From Anaerocolumna aminovalerica (GTDB lineage Bacteria; Bacillota; Clostridia; Lachnospirales; Lachnospiraceae): a stretch of DNA of 64,000 nucleotides. The notes under the pieces are model-generated. The model was not told the DNA's origin. It did no database searches and was given only the letters and a program-made list of their open reading frames with translations. Within the stretch, counting starts at the first letter, position 1; every line of letters begins with the position of its first letter. This document shows, in pieces, positions 26,223 through 35,400 of the stretch. The stretch is from the NCBI RefSeq assembly GCF_900115365.1, contig NZ_FOWD01000018.1:1-64000 (forward strand), given 5' to 3'. Both the position numbers and the translations under genes were made by a program.

Positions 26223-26966
26223 TTAAATTTCTATTTTCATAATTTTATGTGCCAGTTTATATACAAAATAATACAGAATCAATACAATTGTCATGAATAC
26301 CGCTCCAAAGGTATTATTATAAAGAGGTTCCAAAAATCCTGCTGAAAATAATCTTAAATACAGAATGATGCAAAATGGAATCAAACACATAATAGAGGTT
26401 TCAAATTTCTTTCCTGTAATCATAGTCAGAATTTCCCGTTTCACTTCCACCTTATCTCCAATGGTTTTGCAGGTTCTGCGTATAATCTTCACAATATCTC
26501 CCCCTGTTCTCTTGGCAGTAACAAATACTTCTGCGAAATTTGTAATGTCTTCTATTTTGCTTCGAATGGAAAAATCCATTAGAACCTCTTCAACAGTCAT
26601 ATTCATTTTAATCTGCCTTACCATTCCTTCAAATTCCTGTACAATAAAAGCATCTGCCGGGTACATAAGCTTAAGATCCATAACAGCCTGATGGAAAGCA
26701 TTTTCTACGGAATATCCTGCGTTTAGAGCCGCAGAAACACTGGAAAGTCCATCTTTAAACTGTAGATTCAGAATCCATTTTCTCTCTTCTATCTTTTGCT
26801 TTTTCTTATTCTGAACAAAGATAAATCCATAGCTGCCAAGAAGTATTGCTCCTATAATACTAGAATAAAATAATATACCAATACAGAAACCTATAGCCCC
26901 ACCTTGCAGAAATAACTTAATCCACTCTTTTTTTGAGTAAACATATACATTGTAATCTTCTATCAC
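26223..26966 (-). CDS. tadB: TadB-like type II secretion F-domain protein
   Basis: 247 residues with two N-terminal helices, a cytoplasmic T2SF domain (LQFKDGLSSVSAALNAGYSVENAFHQA, TKR-GGDIVKIIRRT) and two C-terminal helices. Together with TadC it would form the membrane platform driven by the CpaF ATPase. It overlaps the end of the ATPase gene by 4 nt. Confidence 0.88.
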   Translation of the reverse strand: MIEDYNVYVYSKKEWIKLFLQGGAIGFCIGILFYSSIIGAILLGSYGFIFVQNKKKQKIEERKWILNLQFKDGLSSVSAALNAGYSVENAFHQAVMDLKLMYPADAFIVQEFEGMVRQIKMNMTVEEVLMDFSIRSKIEDITNFAEVFVTAKRTGGDIVKIIRRTCKTIGDKVEVKREILTMITGKKFETSIMCLIPFCIILYLRLFSAGFLEPLYNNTFGAVFMTIVLILYYFVYKLAHKIMKIEI

Positions 26967-28177
26967 AATATCCCCGCTTTACTTAACTTTGATAAATTTA
27001 TTAGTTCATTATTGGTTTTTTGTAAACGTCCCGTTACCCTTCCATTCTCGTCCTCACCCATTTCTTTAAAAACAAACAGCTTATTTACTTCAATTTCTCC
27101 ATCTATACAATCCAATACTTCTGCAATTTCCAACACCCGCCGGCTTTTATCCCGCAATCGTCCTAAATGAACGATAATGTCAATGGCAGAAGCTATCTGT
27201 TTCCTTACTGCCATTAAGGGAATATCTGCTCCCATAAGGATCAGTGTTTCCAATCGGTTTAGCATGTCTACTGCCGAATTAGCATGTCCTGTGGACAAAG
27301 AACCATCATGTCCGCTATTCATAGCCTGAAGCATATCAATGGCCGCCGCGTCTCTAACTTCGCCCACAACAATTCGATCCGGCCGCATTCTTAAGGATGA
27401 TTTAATAAGATCCCTGATAGTTACTGCATTCTTACCTTCAACATTTCCATTTCGAACTTCCAGCTTTACCAAATTAGGAATATTCTTAATCTGAAGTTCC
27501 GCCGAGTCTTCAATGGTTATTACCCTCTCTTCCTTGGGAATAAAGTTAGACAGTACATTTAAAAAAGTCGTTTTACCGGAACCGGTGCCCCCACTAATGA
27601 ATATATTGTAGCCGGCAATTACAAGCTTTTCTAAGAAGTTAGCTGCCTCCTCTGTTATAGATTCCATTTCAATTAACTTTCTTATGGTAATAGGGTTCTC
27701 CGGAAACTTACGAATAGTAACCACCGGTCCATCCATTGCAACAGGAGGAAGTACAATATTTACCCGGGAGCCATCAGAAAGCCTTGCATCTACTATAGGA
27801 CTTGCTTCATTAATGATCCTGTTGGACTTTGAAACAATTTGCTGAATCACATCTTCTAATTTTCTTTCTGATTCAAACTGTCCTTTCCACGGCCTTATGG
27901 AACCATTCTGTTCAATAAAAATATTTCGGGCTCCGTTAATCATAATCTCTGTTATAGAAGAATCCTCTATTAATTCTTGCAAAATATCCAGCCTGCGTAT
28001 GGAATTAAAAATTTCTTTTCTAAGACGTCTTTTATCCTGCATACTAATATAGTTTTCCCGACTGCCGGACAATAATATCTCGTCAATAACCTCTAATATT
28101 TCATCATCTTGCAATTCCCTGGATAAATCTATTTTTGATATAACCAATTCCTGTAGTTTTTGTTTTAAACCATTCAT
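26963..28177 (-). CDS. cpaF: CpaF/TadA secretion ATPase
   Basis: 404 residues of the VirB11/CpaF family. Walker A GGTGSGKTT (Lys202), an Asp-box VITIEDSAELQI, Walker B RMRPDRIVVGEVRDAAAIDML and the histidine-box SLSTGHANS are all intact. It should hydrolyse ATP in the cytoplasm to drive Flp assembly. The gene starts directly after the TadZ-like gene with no gap. Confidence 0.95.
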   Translation of the reverse strand: MNGLKQKLQELVISKIDLSRELQDDEILEVIDEILLSGSRENYISMQDKRRLRKEIFNSIRRLDILQELIEDSSITEIMINGARNIFIEQNGSIRPWKGQFESERKLEDVIQQIVSKSNRIINEASPIVDARLSDGSRVNIVLPPVAMDGPVVTIRKFPENPITIRKLIEMESITEEAANFLEKLVIAGYNIFISGGTGSGKTTFLNVLSNFIPKEERVITIEDSAELQIKNIPNLVKLEVRNGNVEGKNAVTIRDLIKSSLRMRPDRIVVGEVRDAAAIDMLQAMNSGHDGSLSTGHANSAVDMLNRLETLILMGADIPLMAVRKQIASAIDIIVHLGRLRDKSRRVLEIAEVLDCIDGEIEVNKLFVFKEMGEDENGRVTGRLQKTNNELINLSKLSKAGIL

Positions 28178-29188
28178 TCAAACCTCCTGGAAGCTCTTCA
28201 CGTATTCCATCACTATATCCCTATATTCTTCACTATATAAATCATTGGGAGTATAATACCCCAATCTGTTTTCCACATCTTTTGATATGGCCACCTCCGT
28301 TATCTGCACTAATACATCCCCATAACCTGCCAATTGCAATTGACTTCTAAAATTTAGGTATTTCTCTTCTTCCAGTCTTTGTTCTCCTATTAGTAAAAGT
28401 AGTTCATTGGAACTGCGGAATAACTCAAGTGTTGATTCAAAAAAACAACCCACATCAAAGATAATTACTTCATACTCTGAAGACTCTTTTAATGTTTTAA
28501 TCCAGTAATATATATCTTCTGGAACCAATTCATAAATATCCGGACCAAAAGACACGCCCTGAATACAGTCCAGATTATTTATTTTTGTTATAATTCCATT
28601 CATTTTTGATATCAGATTGGGGTGACTCTGTTTTAGATAATAGATAAATTCAGACAGACCTTTTTCAAAATTACTTCCACTATTTTTAGTCCAAGGAGAA
28701 AACAGATCCAGATTAATATATAAAGTCCTTTTTATCTTCGCATATTCACTGGCTAAGAAATAAGAGAATACCTGCCTTTCATTCTCTTTTCCTACAGAAA
28801 ACACACTGATAATATTCAAACTCCCATTGCCTGAAAGAAAAGCCCTTATTAAAGTATCTTCCAGTGGAAAGTAAGAGAACAGCTCCTCCATAACCTTTTG
28901 AGCCGATTGAAATTTGTAAATTACATGGCAGTTTTCTTCTTCTCTTGCAAAATTCCCTTCTGATAAGATACAAATATTCTTAATATTCCGGTGCAAAACT
29001 TCGTCCGTATTAATTTCCTCATTAAGCAGTAAAACATTTAATTTATCATGTTCTAAATACTCCATTAAACTCTTTGCATTGGTAAAAATCCTCACCTGTG
29101 TAATGGCTTTTTGCTTACGTTTTATATAGTCCATCAGTTGGTTTGCATAGTCTGTATCCGGATCAAAGATTCCCAAGATATAACTCAA
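28178..29188 (-). CDS. Degenerate CpaE/TadZ-like protein
   Basis: 336 residues. The N-terminal ~110 residues look like a receiver-like fold (LGIFDPDTDYANQL, LNVLLLNEEI), and the rest has the order of a MinD/ParA-type ATPase. The P-loop position reads ISVFSVGKENERQ, with no GK[ST], and only later strands such as VIIFDVGCFFESTLE are kept. It therefore probably cannot bind ATP normally, as known for some TadZ proteins. A role in locating the pilus machine at the pole is inferred from family and position. Confidence 0.75.
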   Translation of the reverse strand: MSYILGIFDPDTDYANQLMDYIKRKQKAITQVRIFTNAKSLMEYLEHDKLNVLLLNEEINTDEVLHRNIKNICILSEGNFAREEENCHVIYKFQSAQKVMEELFSYFPLEDTLIRAFLSGNGSLNIISVFSVGKENERQVFSYFLASEYAKIKRTLYINLDLFSPWTKNSGSNFEKGLSEFIYYLKQSHPNLISKMNGIITKINNLDCIQGVSFGPDIYELVPEDIYYWIKTLKESSEYEVIIFDVGCFFESTLELFRSSNELLLLIGEQRLEEEKYLNFRSQLQLAGYGDVLVQITEVAISKDVENRLGYYTPNDLYSEEYRDIVMEYVKSFQEV

Positions 29189-29306
29189 ATAAAATCCTCC
29201 TTTCTATAAAAATATGTTACTTTTTATATTCTTTTTTCCTGATTATTACTCAGTGAAAATCATATTGTATATTAAATTAAGTAACATCTAAGTTAAAAGT
29301 TTACAT

Positions 29307-29861
29307 TTAGTAAGCTAAAAACACCTGAATAATAAATGCGCTTAATATTGCTATGGAAAAATGAATGGTTCCTCCATAGCCATCTTTTTTAATATCATAA
29401 TAAGAAATCACAAATTGTTTCTTCCCTTTTTCACCCAGATAATTTACTTTACTGCCATAAGCTTGAATATATTCTGCAAGAAACTGCAGCCGGCAAATCA
29501 ACTTTTTTGATTTAATAAGATGAATAATAGACATTAGCCCTCCAATGAGAAAAGCTATAATGATAGTTTGAAAGACAAAAGTTGCCCCGTAAAAACTTCC
29601 CACTATAGAAAATAATTTAATATCCCCTGCTCCCAGTACTTTAAATAGAAATAGAATAAATAATAATAAAATTGGCAGGAAACTACCGATTAAACCAGTT
29701 AATATGCCCTTTCTTCCAAATTCATATGTTTGAAAAGCAAAACCGATGGAAATACCTATGACGATAAGTAGATTACTGATTTTATAGGACTTCAAGTCTC
29801 TATAAACCCCAAAAAGAATTAAGAAGATTAGGCAAGCTATTTTAGCACTAATACGCTTCAC
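29307..29861 (-). CDS. Prepilin peptidase (A24/CpaA type), copy 1
   Basis: 184 residues, six helices. Catalytic aspartates Asp22 (YRDLKSYKISN) and Asp80 (GAGDIK) are present. A ~45-residue basic loop follows helix 4 and makes it longer than copy 2. It is the first gene of the Tad operon. Confidence 0.85.
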   Translation of the reverse strand: MKRISAKIACLIFLILFGVYRDLKSYKISNLLIVIGISIGFAFQTYEFGRKGILTGLIGSFLPILLLFILFLFKVLGAGDIKLFSIVGSFYGATFVFQTIIIAFLIGGLMSIIHLIKSKKLICRLQFLAEYIQAYGSKVNYLGEKGKKQFVISYYDIKKDGYGGTIHFSIAILSAFIIQVFLAY

Positions 29862-30582
29862 CTCTTAGAAAATAAAATTTTTACTGTTAATAGAATTTAA
29901 TTTTTATGTTGCTATTTTATACCACATTATACTAACTTTCAATACTATTTCATCATTTTTTGTTAATTCATTACATTAACTAATGATTACTAAAAATAAT
30001 TATATATATTTACCTGTAAAAACCTCACATAATACTTACAAAAATATCTAATTAAATTTGTTATTATTACATATATACAAAATGAAACAACTTATATTTA
30101 CTGCTCTTGGACATAATAAAATAAAAATAGCTAGGTAAAAAACAAACAAAAAACCTATTGTTTTTTAGTAGTTTTTAATAATAATTACTATTGATAACGG
30201 GTCCGGAGTTTGCATCCTAACTTTCATGTTAATATTGTAATTATTGTGCAAATAATATAAAATAAATGGGGATATAAAGTATGAAACACTTCAAACTTTA
30301 TTAACATATTATTAAATATCGTTTCCATATAGGCAGTATTCACAGGTTTTTCTAAAGGTAAACCTTTACCATCCGTTGCTATTCAGTCTGTTCCGTAAGT
30401 ACACGGCGTAGAAGCTGATACTCAGGGAGTCGAAGTAACTTTCACCAAGTTTCTTAATCCATGTAGCTGCATCATATATCTGCTGTAGAAAAAGCGGGTC
30501 TTTTCAAATTACGGAATTGAAAGCCTTGAATTGTAAAGCTTAGAGATTACGAGAATCTATTATTTAAAAAGGAGAATCTAAC
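29862..30582 (+). other. 721-bp gene-free region with long leader before the NCS2 permease
   Basis: The left part is very AT-rich. From about 30345 the sequence is less AT-rich and holds small stems (AAAGG-TAAA-CCTTT at 30354-30367; CCGT...ACGG at 30373-30406). This might be a structured 5' leader. I looked for purine, xanthine, TPP, SAM, c-di-GMP, ZTP, THF and T-box hallmarks and found none. A GAGAATCTA direct repeat lies at 30551 and around the ribosome binding site AAGGAG. Confidence 0.4.
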
Positions 30583-31920
30583 ATGTCAAGTAATAAGAGC
30601 ACTAAACAACATGCCTCTATTTTTCAGTTAGAAGGCCGCCCTGCAATGAAGGAAGCAATCCCTTTGGCTTTTCAGCATGTAATGGCCATGATAGTTGGAT
30701 GCGTAACACCTGCAATTGTAGTAGCTGGAGTAGCTGGATTAAATACTCAGGATAAAGTTATCCTAATCCAGGCATCTCTTGTAATATCAGCAATCGCAAC
30801 ATTTATTCAGGTTTTCTCAATTGGTGGTTTTTTCGGATCACGTCTCCCGGTTATTCTTGGTATTAGCTTTGCCTATCTGCCAAGTTTAACGGCAATTGCT
30901 TCTGGATTTAATATGGCTACTATTTTCGGCGCCCAGATAGTTGGTGGTGTCTGTGCCATTCTATTTGGATTGTTTGTGGAAAAGCTGCGTAAATTCTTTC
31001 CACCTTTAATAACAGGAACCGTTGTATTTACCATCGGTCTCTCACTTTACCCTACAGCAATTAATTACATTGCAGGTGGTGCCGGCAGCCCTAATTATGG
31101 TTCATGGCAGAACTGGTTAGTGGGTTTACTTACTATGGCTATTGTTTTAGTTCTTAACCATTGGGGTAAAGGAATTGTAAAATTAGCTTCCCTATTAATA
31201 GGATTAATAATTGGTTATATTATATCAGCATTCTTTGGTATGATTAGTTTTGCTGACGTAGCCAATGCAGGTTATTTTCAAATACCCCAACCATTGCATT
31301 TTGGTGTGGAATTTGAAGTTTCCTCCATCATTACCATTGCTTTATTATTTATTATAAATTCTGTACAAGCTATAGGTGATTTTACTGCTACTACTTCCGG
31401 CGGACTGGATCGTCTTCCTACAGATAAGGAATTAAAAGGCGGAATCACAGGATATGGTCTTTTAAACATCCTGGGTGCATTCTTTGGCGGTATGCCAACT
31501 GCAACTTACAGCCAGAACGTTGGCATTGTTGCTACTACAAAGGTTGTAAACAGAGCTATATTTGGTATTGCTTCTGGTATCATTCTTGTTGCCGGATTAG
31601 TCCCTAAGTTTTCTGCTCTTTTAACTACAATTCCTTACTGTGTACTTGGCGGTGCTGTTATCGGTGTATTTGCCTCAATTACTATGACAGGTATGAAATT
31701 AATTGCAACTCAAGAATTAAATTACCGTAATACCTCTATTGTGGGACTTGCAGTTTCAATGGGTATTGGTATTACATTAGTTCCACAATCACTAGCATTA
31801 TTCCCTGCATGGGTTACTACGGTATTTGGAAAGTCTCCAGTTGTTGTAGCAACCATTGTAGCAATCGTGCTCAACTTGGTGTTACCTGGTAAAGAGAAAG
31901 AAGATTCCGTTCAATCATAA
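30583..31920 (+). CDS. NCS2-family uracil/xanthine permease
   Basis: 445 residues, 12-14 hydrophobic helices, the family's normal size. It has the NCS2 hallmarks: AFQHVMAMIVG near the N-terminus, the central SVQAIGDFTATTSGG helix-8 motif with the conserved acidic residue, and GGMPTATYSQNVGIVATTKVVNRA. It would import a nucleobase with protons. Xanthine/uric-acid and uracil subtypes cannot be told apart safely by eye. AAAAAGGAG lies 7 nt before the ATG. A monocistronic unit ended by a strong hairpin. Confidence 0.9.
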   Translation: MSSNKSTKQHASIFQLEGRPAMKEAIPLAFQHVMAMIVGCVTPAIVVAGVAGLNTQDKVILIQASLVISAIATFIQVFSIGGFFGSRLPVILGISFAYLPSLTAIASGFNMATIFGAQIVGGVCAILFGLFVEKLRKFFPPLITGTVVFTIGLSLYPTAINYIAGGAGSPNYGSWQNWLVGLLTMAIVLVLNHWGKGIVKLASLLIGLIIGYIISAFFGMISFADVANAGYFQIPQPLHFGVEFEVSSIITIALLFIINSVQAIGDFTATTSGGLDRLPTDKELKGGITGYGLLNILGAFFGGMPTATYSQNVGIVATTKVVNRAIFGIASGIILVAGLVPKFSALLTTIPYCVLGGAVIGVFASITMTGMKLIATQELNYRNTSIVGLAVSMGIGITLVPQSLALFPAWVTTVFGKSPVVVATIVAIVLNLVLPGKEKEDSVQS

Positions 31921-31975
31921 TCTGCTTTCTACATAATAATCTTGATTAGGCCCAAGTATGCTGGGTGCACACCCA

Positions 31976-32016
31976 AAAAAGAGCTATGCAATAATTGATT
32001 TAGCGCATAGCTCTTT
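31976..32016. terminator. Bidirectional terminator between permease and ABC exporter operon
   Basis: AAAGAGCTATGC and GCATAGCTCTTT form a 12-bp stem with a ~15-nt loop. The minus strand has a TTTTTT run after the stem, so it mainly ends the exporter operon. Confidence 0.8.
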
Positions 32017-32032
32017 CATGTTATAAAATCTC

Positions 32033-32602
32033 TTAGTAAGTCCAATGGTTATCCTCAACGACAACCTTACCCTTATCATCTAAACCTTGTATGGTTTTTC
32101 CTGAAGCACTTTCTTCATCTATTTTAGTAAAAAACAAACCATTATCTTTGGCAAGAGTGCATTCGTATGTTTTCCCTTTAGGTCCTGTAATTATAATTTT
32201 TCTTACATTAAGCTCGGGGTTACAAACTCCATAGATAAAAATTGTATCATTCCTATATACAGTATCTACATAGATTCCATTATTATTTAAAAAAAGACTC
32301 AGAACAGAATTTCCAGTAATAGCTAAGAATGACTTCCTCCAAGTGGAATCATCACGAGGTTCTAATTCCATAACTATAACCCCTTGATCTGTAAGAGTGC
32401 AGAATATACTCCTGTCATTATACTCTTTTTCAATCACTTCTATTATCGAAGCATTTTTCGTTTCTTCTTCGAATACATATTCTCTTGTATATTCCTTTTT
32501 AATGTTCTTTGGATTACCTAATATATAAGTAATTACAAGGTCTGCGATAAATATAGCAGAGATTACAATAATCATAAAAATTCTTGATATTTTATTTAAC
32601 AT
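32033..32602 (-). CDS. Membrane-anchored accessory protein of the ABC exporter operon, function unknown
   Basis: 189 residues. One N-terminal hydrophobic helix (about 9-28) is followed by a ~160-residue extracytoplasmic domain of mainly beta character, with no cysteines of lipobox type at the expected place. I do not recognise the family. It lies 30 nt after the second permease gene and before the operon terminator. Extra extracytoplasmic proteins (LanI/LanH-like) often accompany LanFEG immunity transporters, so a role in peptide recognition is plausible but not shown. Confidence 0.65.
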   Translation of the reverse strand: MLNKISRIFMIIVISAIFIADLVITYILGNPKNIKKEYTREYVFEEETKNASIIEVIEKEYNDRSIFCTLTDQGVIVMELEPRDDSTWRKSFLAITGNSVLSLFLNNNGIYVDTVYRNDTIFIYGVCNPELNVRKIIITGPKGKTYECTLAKDNGLFFTKIDEESASGKTIQGLDDKGKVVVEDNHWTY

Positions 32603-32632
32603 TTCATTTTCCCACTTTAATAATTAGTATCA

Positions 32633-33361
32633 TTAATCTTCATTTCTCTTATAATAAAATATATAAATTATACCAGACAGCATTATATAAATTATAATCG
32701 CAACAAAAGAATACACTTTATTTAAGTATAAATCATTTCCCATTCTATATGAGATTATAGAAAATCCAGTGGTAATCGGGTGCCAGTTTACTAGCTTACC
32801 ATTTGAAATAAACACCCCTATTACTCCTACTATCATAGAAAATAAAGTCCCCCATATATATTTTCCTCTTGATTTTGAAAAAAAGAGAATTATTGGCAGC
32901 ACACCTATATATGTACATACTTGCATAATAACAAGGGATGTAATTGCTTCAATAATTGTGTTCCTATTTATTCCCGAACATTGTAAGATAAAACCGGTAC
33001 AAATTAATATAATAATGTTCAGTAAAGCAAGAAATAATGAATATATAAGCATTGTAATCATTTTTGCCTCTATTACCCTACTCCATTTAATTGGTACCAC
33101 TAAAATATTCTTTTGTGTATCCTCTATCTGTTCTTTATTAATGATATACCCACCAATTAATGTAAGTGTAAAGGGCAGTATTATCGTTACATTGTTCCAG
33201 ATATTCATATCTAATAAATTAGAAAAAAAAATTTTACCCTGGCTCTTGACAGTTTGTTGCATGATAGATATAACATGAGATAATACAATACTTATAATTC
33301 CTACACTAAGAATTTTTAATCTTTTTAATTTTTTTAATTCGCATCTAATAATTTGAAACAT
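32633..33361 (-). CDS. ABC-2-type exporter permease, LanG-like
   Basis: 242 residues with six hydrophobic helices in the pattern of the BcrB/LanEG permeases. Starts MFQIIRCELKKLKRLK, the typical amphipathic N-terminal helix of this family. With the sister permease (33372-34127) and the ATPase it would form an exporter. The gene is 10 nt downstream of its sister. Confidence 0.82.
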   Translation of the reverse strand: MFQIIRCELKKLKRLKILSVGIISIVLSHVISIMQQTVKSQGKIFFSNLLDMNIWNNVTIILPFTLTLIGGYIINKEQIEDTQKNILVVPIKWSRVIEAKMITMLIYSLFLALLNIIILICTGFILQCSGINRNTIIEAITSLVIMQVCTYIGVLPIILFFSKSRGKYIWGTLFSMIVGVIGVFISNGKLVNWHPITTGFSIISYRMGNDLYLNKVYSFVAIIIYIMLSGIIYIFYYKRNED

Positions 33362-33371
33362 ATCTCACCTT

Positions 33372-34127
33372 CTATATTTTCTGTTTTATATATATCAACA
33401 TACTGGAAAATGCTGAAACTATAGCTGTTCCTGCCAATACAATGACTCCGGTACTTGCAGGATAATATAGTCTATCTATACCTTCCTGCAAAATAGATGT
33501 GTAATTCACAATTTGTAATGGATAAGTGATTCTATATGCAATTAAAAACGGCAAATGCAGATCAAGTAGTTTTAACATTGTCACCTGCCATAATAGTAGA
33601 AACTGAATAATAATAAAACAATTAACAAAAATCATTGATAGCAAATACCTTTTTCTAAAAATTACTATCACTAATAATATCGGCAAAGAAGCACTTATAG
33701 AGGCAATTGCTGTTAAAAGTAAAGCTGCAAATGTCCTTCCAACATAGCCGGAATCGTTTAAGAACATTCCTCCGATTAATGTATACAGACATGTAACAAT
33801 ATTAAATATAATTATTAAGAAAAGGGCTGTCACTAACTTTATTATATATATCTTCCACTTTTCTATTGTCGTTACCAGAATATTTTTCATCGTATCATTT
33901 TGCTCTTCAATCTGAAAAAGCAATAGTAATATTACTGAAAATAGACTAGGCGTTATCAGAAAGTTTCCAATCAAAATATTCAGGCCTACTAAACTTCTAT
34001 ATGGCAACTGATCCCTTATACATATTAATGTCCATAATACCGGCATAATCAGACCAAGAATGCAAATTATCCTTATTATTCTTTGTCGCTTGAGCTTTTT
34101 TAACTCATTAAAATATAATCTAAGCAA
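33372..34127 (-). CDS. ABC-2-type exporter permease, LanE-like
   Basis: 251 residues with six hydrophobic helices and the N-terminal LYFNELKKLKRQRIIR helix of LanE/LanG permeases. It overlaps the ATPase gene by 8 nt. Two different permeases per ATPase is the standard layout of lantibiotic/bacitracin protection transporters. Confidence 0.82.
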   Translation of the reverse strand: MLRLYFNELKKLKRQRIIRIICILGLIMPVLWTLICIRDQLPYRSLVGLNILIGNFLITPSLFSVILLLLFQIEEQNDTMKNILVTTIEKWKIYIIKLVTALFLIIIFNIVTCLYTLIGGMFLNDSGYVGRTFAALLLTAIASISASLPILLVIVIFRKRYLLSMIFVNCFIIIQFLLLWQVTMLKLLDLHLPFLIAYRITYPLQIVNYTSILQEGIDRLYYPASTGVIVLAGTAIVSAFSSMLIYIKQKI

Positions 34128-35043
34128 TTCCTGTTCCCCCTGTCACCCTAATAAAATAGTCTTCCAGGCTTTCTTCATCAACATAAATTCTTTCTACTTT
34201 AATATTATTCAGAACCAGCGTTTTATTAAGCTCAGGTATAGATAATTGTTCCTCATAAATTCTTATTTCATTTTTTTTGACCACTTCAAATCTGTCTGTT
34301 TTATACTCTTTTTCTATTATTTCTTTTGCAACATCTATGTTAGAAACCATGAGCTGAATAAAATTCCTGCGCTTTTTCTGTAATTCCTCTCTACTTCCTT
34401 CATCTAACAATTTTCCCTGATCAATTATACCAATGTCATCAGCAAGCATTTCTATTTCTGAGAGAATATGACTGGATATTAATATGGTTTTTTCTCTTTT
34501 GTCACATAAATTTCTAATAAAGGTCCTAACCTCTGCAATACCAATAGGATCAAGTCCGTTTGTAGGCTCATCAAGAATTAACAAATCTGGAGAATGCATA
34601 ATAGACAATGCAATCGCAAGTCTCTGCTTCATTCCCATAGAATATTGTGAAAATAACTTTTTATCATGATAAGGTAAGCCTACAAACTCCATCGCGTTTT
34701 TAATTACAATCTTATCATTTATCTTGCGTAACGTAGCAAATATTTCTAAATTTTCTGAACCAGTTAAGTTCGAATAAAATCCCGGAGATTCAATTAGGCT
34801 TCCAACCCTCGGAAGTATATCTTTTTTATGTAATCTAATATCTTTTCCCCATAAATAAGCATGTCCAGAAGTTGGCGTTAATAAATCTAGGAGCATTCTC
34901 ATTGTAGTTGTTTTGCCTGCTCCATTCCTTCCCAGTAGTCCATATATCTTTCCTTTCTGTACATGAATATTTAAGTTATCAACACTTCTTTGATTACCAT
35001 ATAGTTTAGTTAAATCTTTAGTCTCAATTATTGATTCTTGCAT
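34120..35043 (-). CDS. ABC exporter ATPase of the BcrA/LanF type
   Basis: 307 residues with Walker A GRNGAGKTT, signature YSMGMKQRLAIALS, Walker B LLILDEPTNGLDP and a C-terminal extension ending SLEDYFIRVTGGTGIA, a tail characteristic of BcrA/LanF ATPases in antimicrobial-peptide resistance. It would drive removal of a hydrophobic peptide from the membrane. AGAAGG lies before the ATG. The long leader upstream holds a predicted agr-type promoter. Confidence 0.88.
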   Translation of the reverse strand: MQESIIETKDLTKLYGNQRSVDNLNIHVQKGKIYGLLGRNGAGKTTTMRMLLDLLTPTSGHAYLWGKDIRLHKKDILPRVGSLIESPGFYSNLTGSENLEIFATLRKINDKIVIKNAMEFVGLPYHDKKLFSQYSMGMKQRLAIALSIMHSPDLLILDEPTNGLDPIGIAEVRTFIRNLCDKREKTILISSHILSEIEMLADDIGIIDQGKLLDEGSREELQKKRRNFIQLMVSNIDVAKEIIEKEYKTDRFEVVKKNEIRIYEEQLSIPELNKTLVLNNIKVERIYVDEESLEDYFIRVTGGTGIA

Positions 35044-35150
35044 TTTCAGCCTTCTTTCATTTCAATATATTTATATAATAATGTTACTCCTTAAATAGGA
35101 ATTGTTGTTCCTCTTATTCCAATATTATAAATGTATTTTATACGGTGGGA

Positions 35151-35158
35151 TGTTGAAA
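35151..35158 (-). promoter_or_regulatory. Single TGTTGAAA half-site in the exporter leader
   Basis: A lone copy preceded by GGTGGGA resembles the GGGGTGGTGTTGAAA context of the main site 305 nt further upstream. A TATAAT on the minus strand lies 21 nt downstream. No second repeat is seen at 22 nt, so it may be a decayed duplicate site. Confidence 0.3.
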
Positions 35159-35400
35159 TAACTACTTAATTATTTAAACCTAGTAGTAAGTAAAACTTGG
35201 TGAGTATCCATACATACTTTACGTACTACTGGTATATAACAAAAAAATTCAAAGACCTTTTACTTAGTGGCTAAAATTTCTTGTATTAAAAATCTAATAA
35301 TAATTATATAAAAATAAATATTAGTTATATTTTTCTTCGAGAACTTCATTGTTGTTAAAAATTTAATCAACTACTTTTTCAATCCACTTCAGTGCTTTTT

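Noticed and set aside
28779-28973. Minus-strand 64-residue ORF inside the TadZ-like gene
   Set aside because: Alternative frame within a well-supported gene.
30477-30490. Fourth agr box (CTGTAGAAAAAG) before the permease
   Set aside because: Single half-site with no second copy at 22 nt and no matching spacer.
30345-30582. Purine, xanthine, ZTP, THF or T-box riboswitch upstream of the permease
   Set aside because: None of the conserved core sequences was found; kept only as an unassigned leader.
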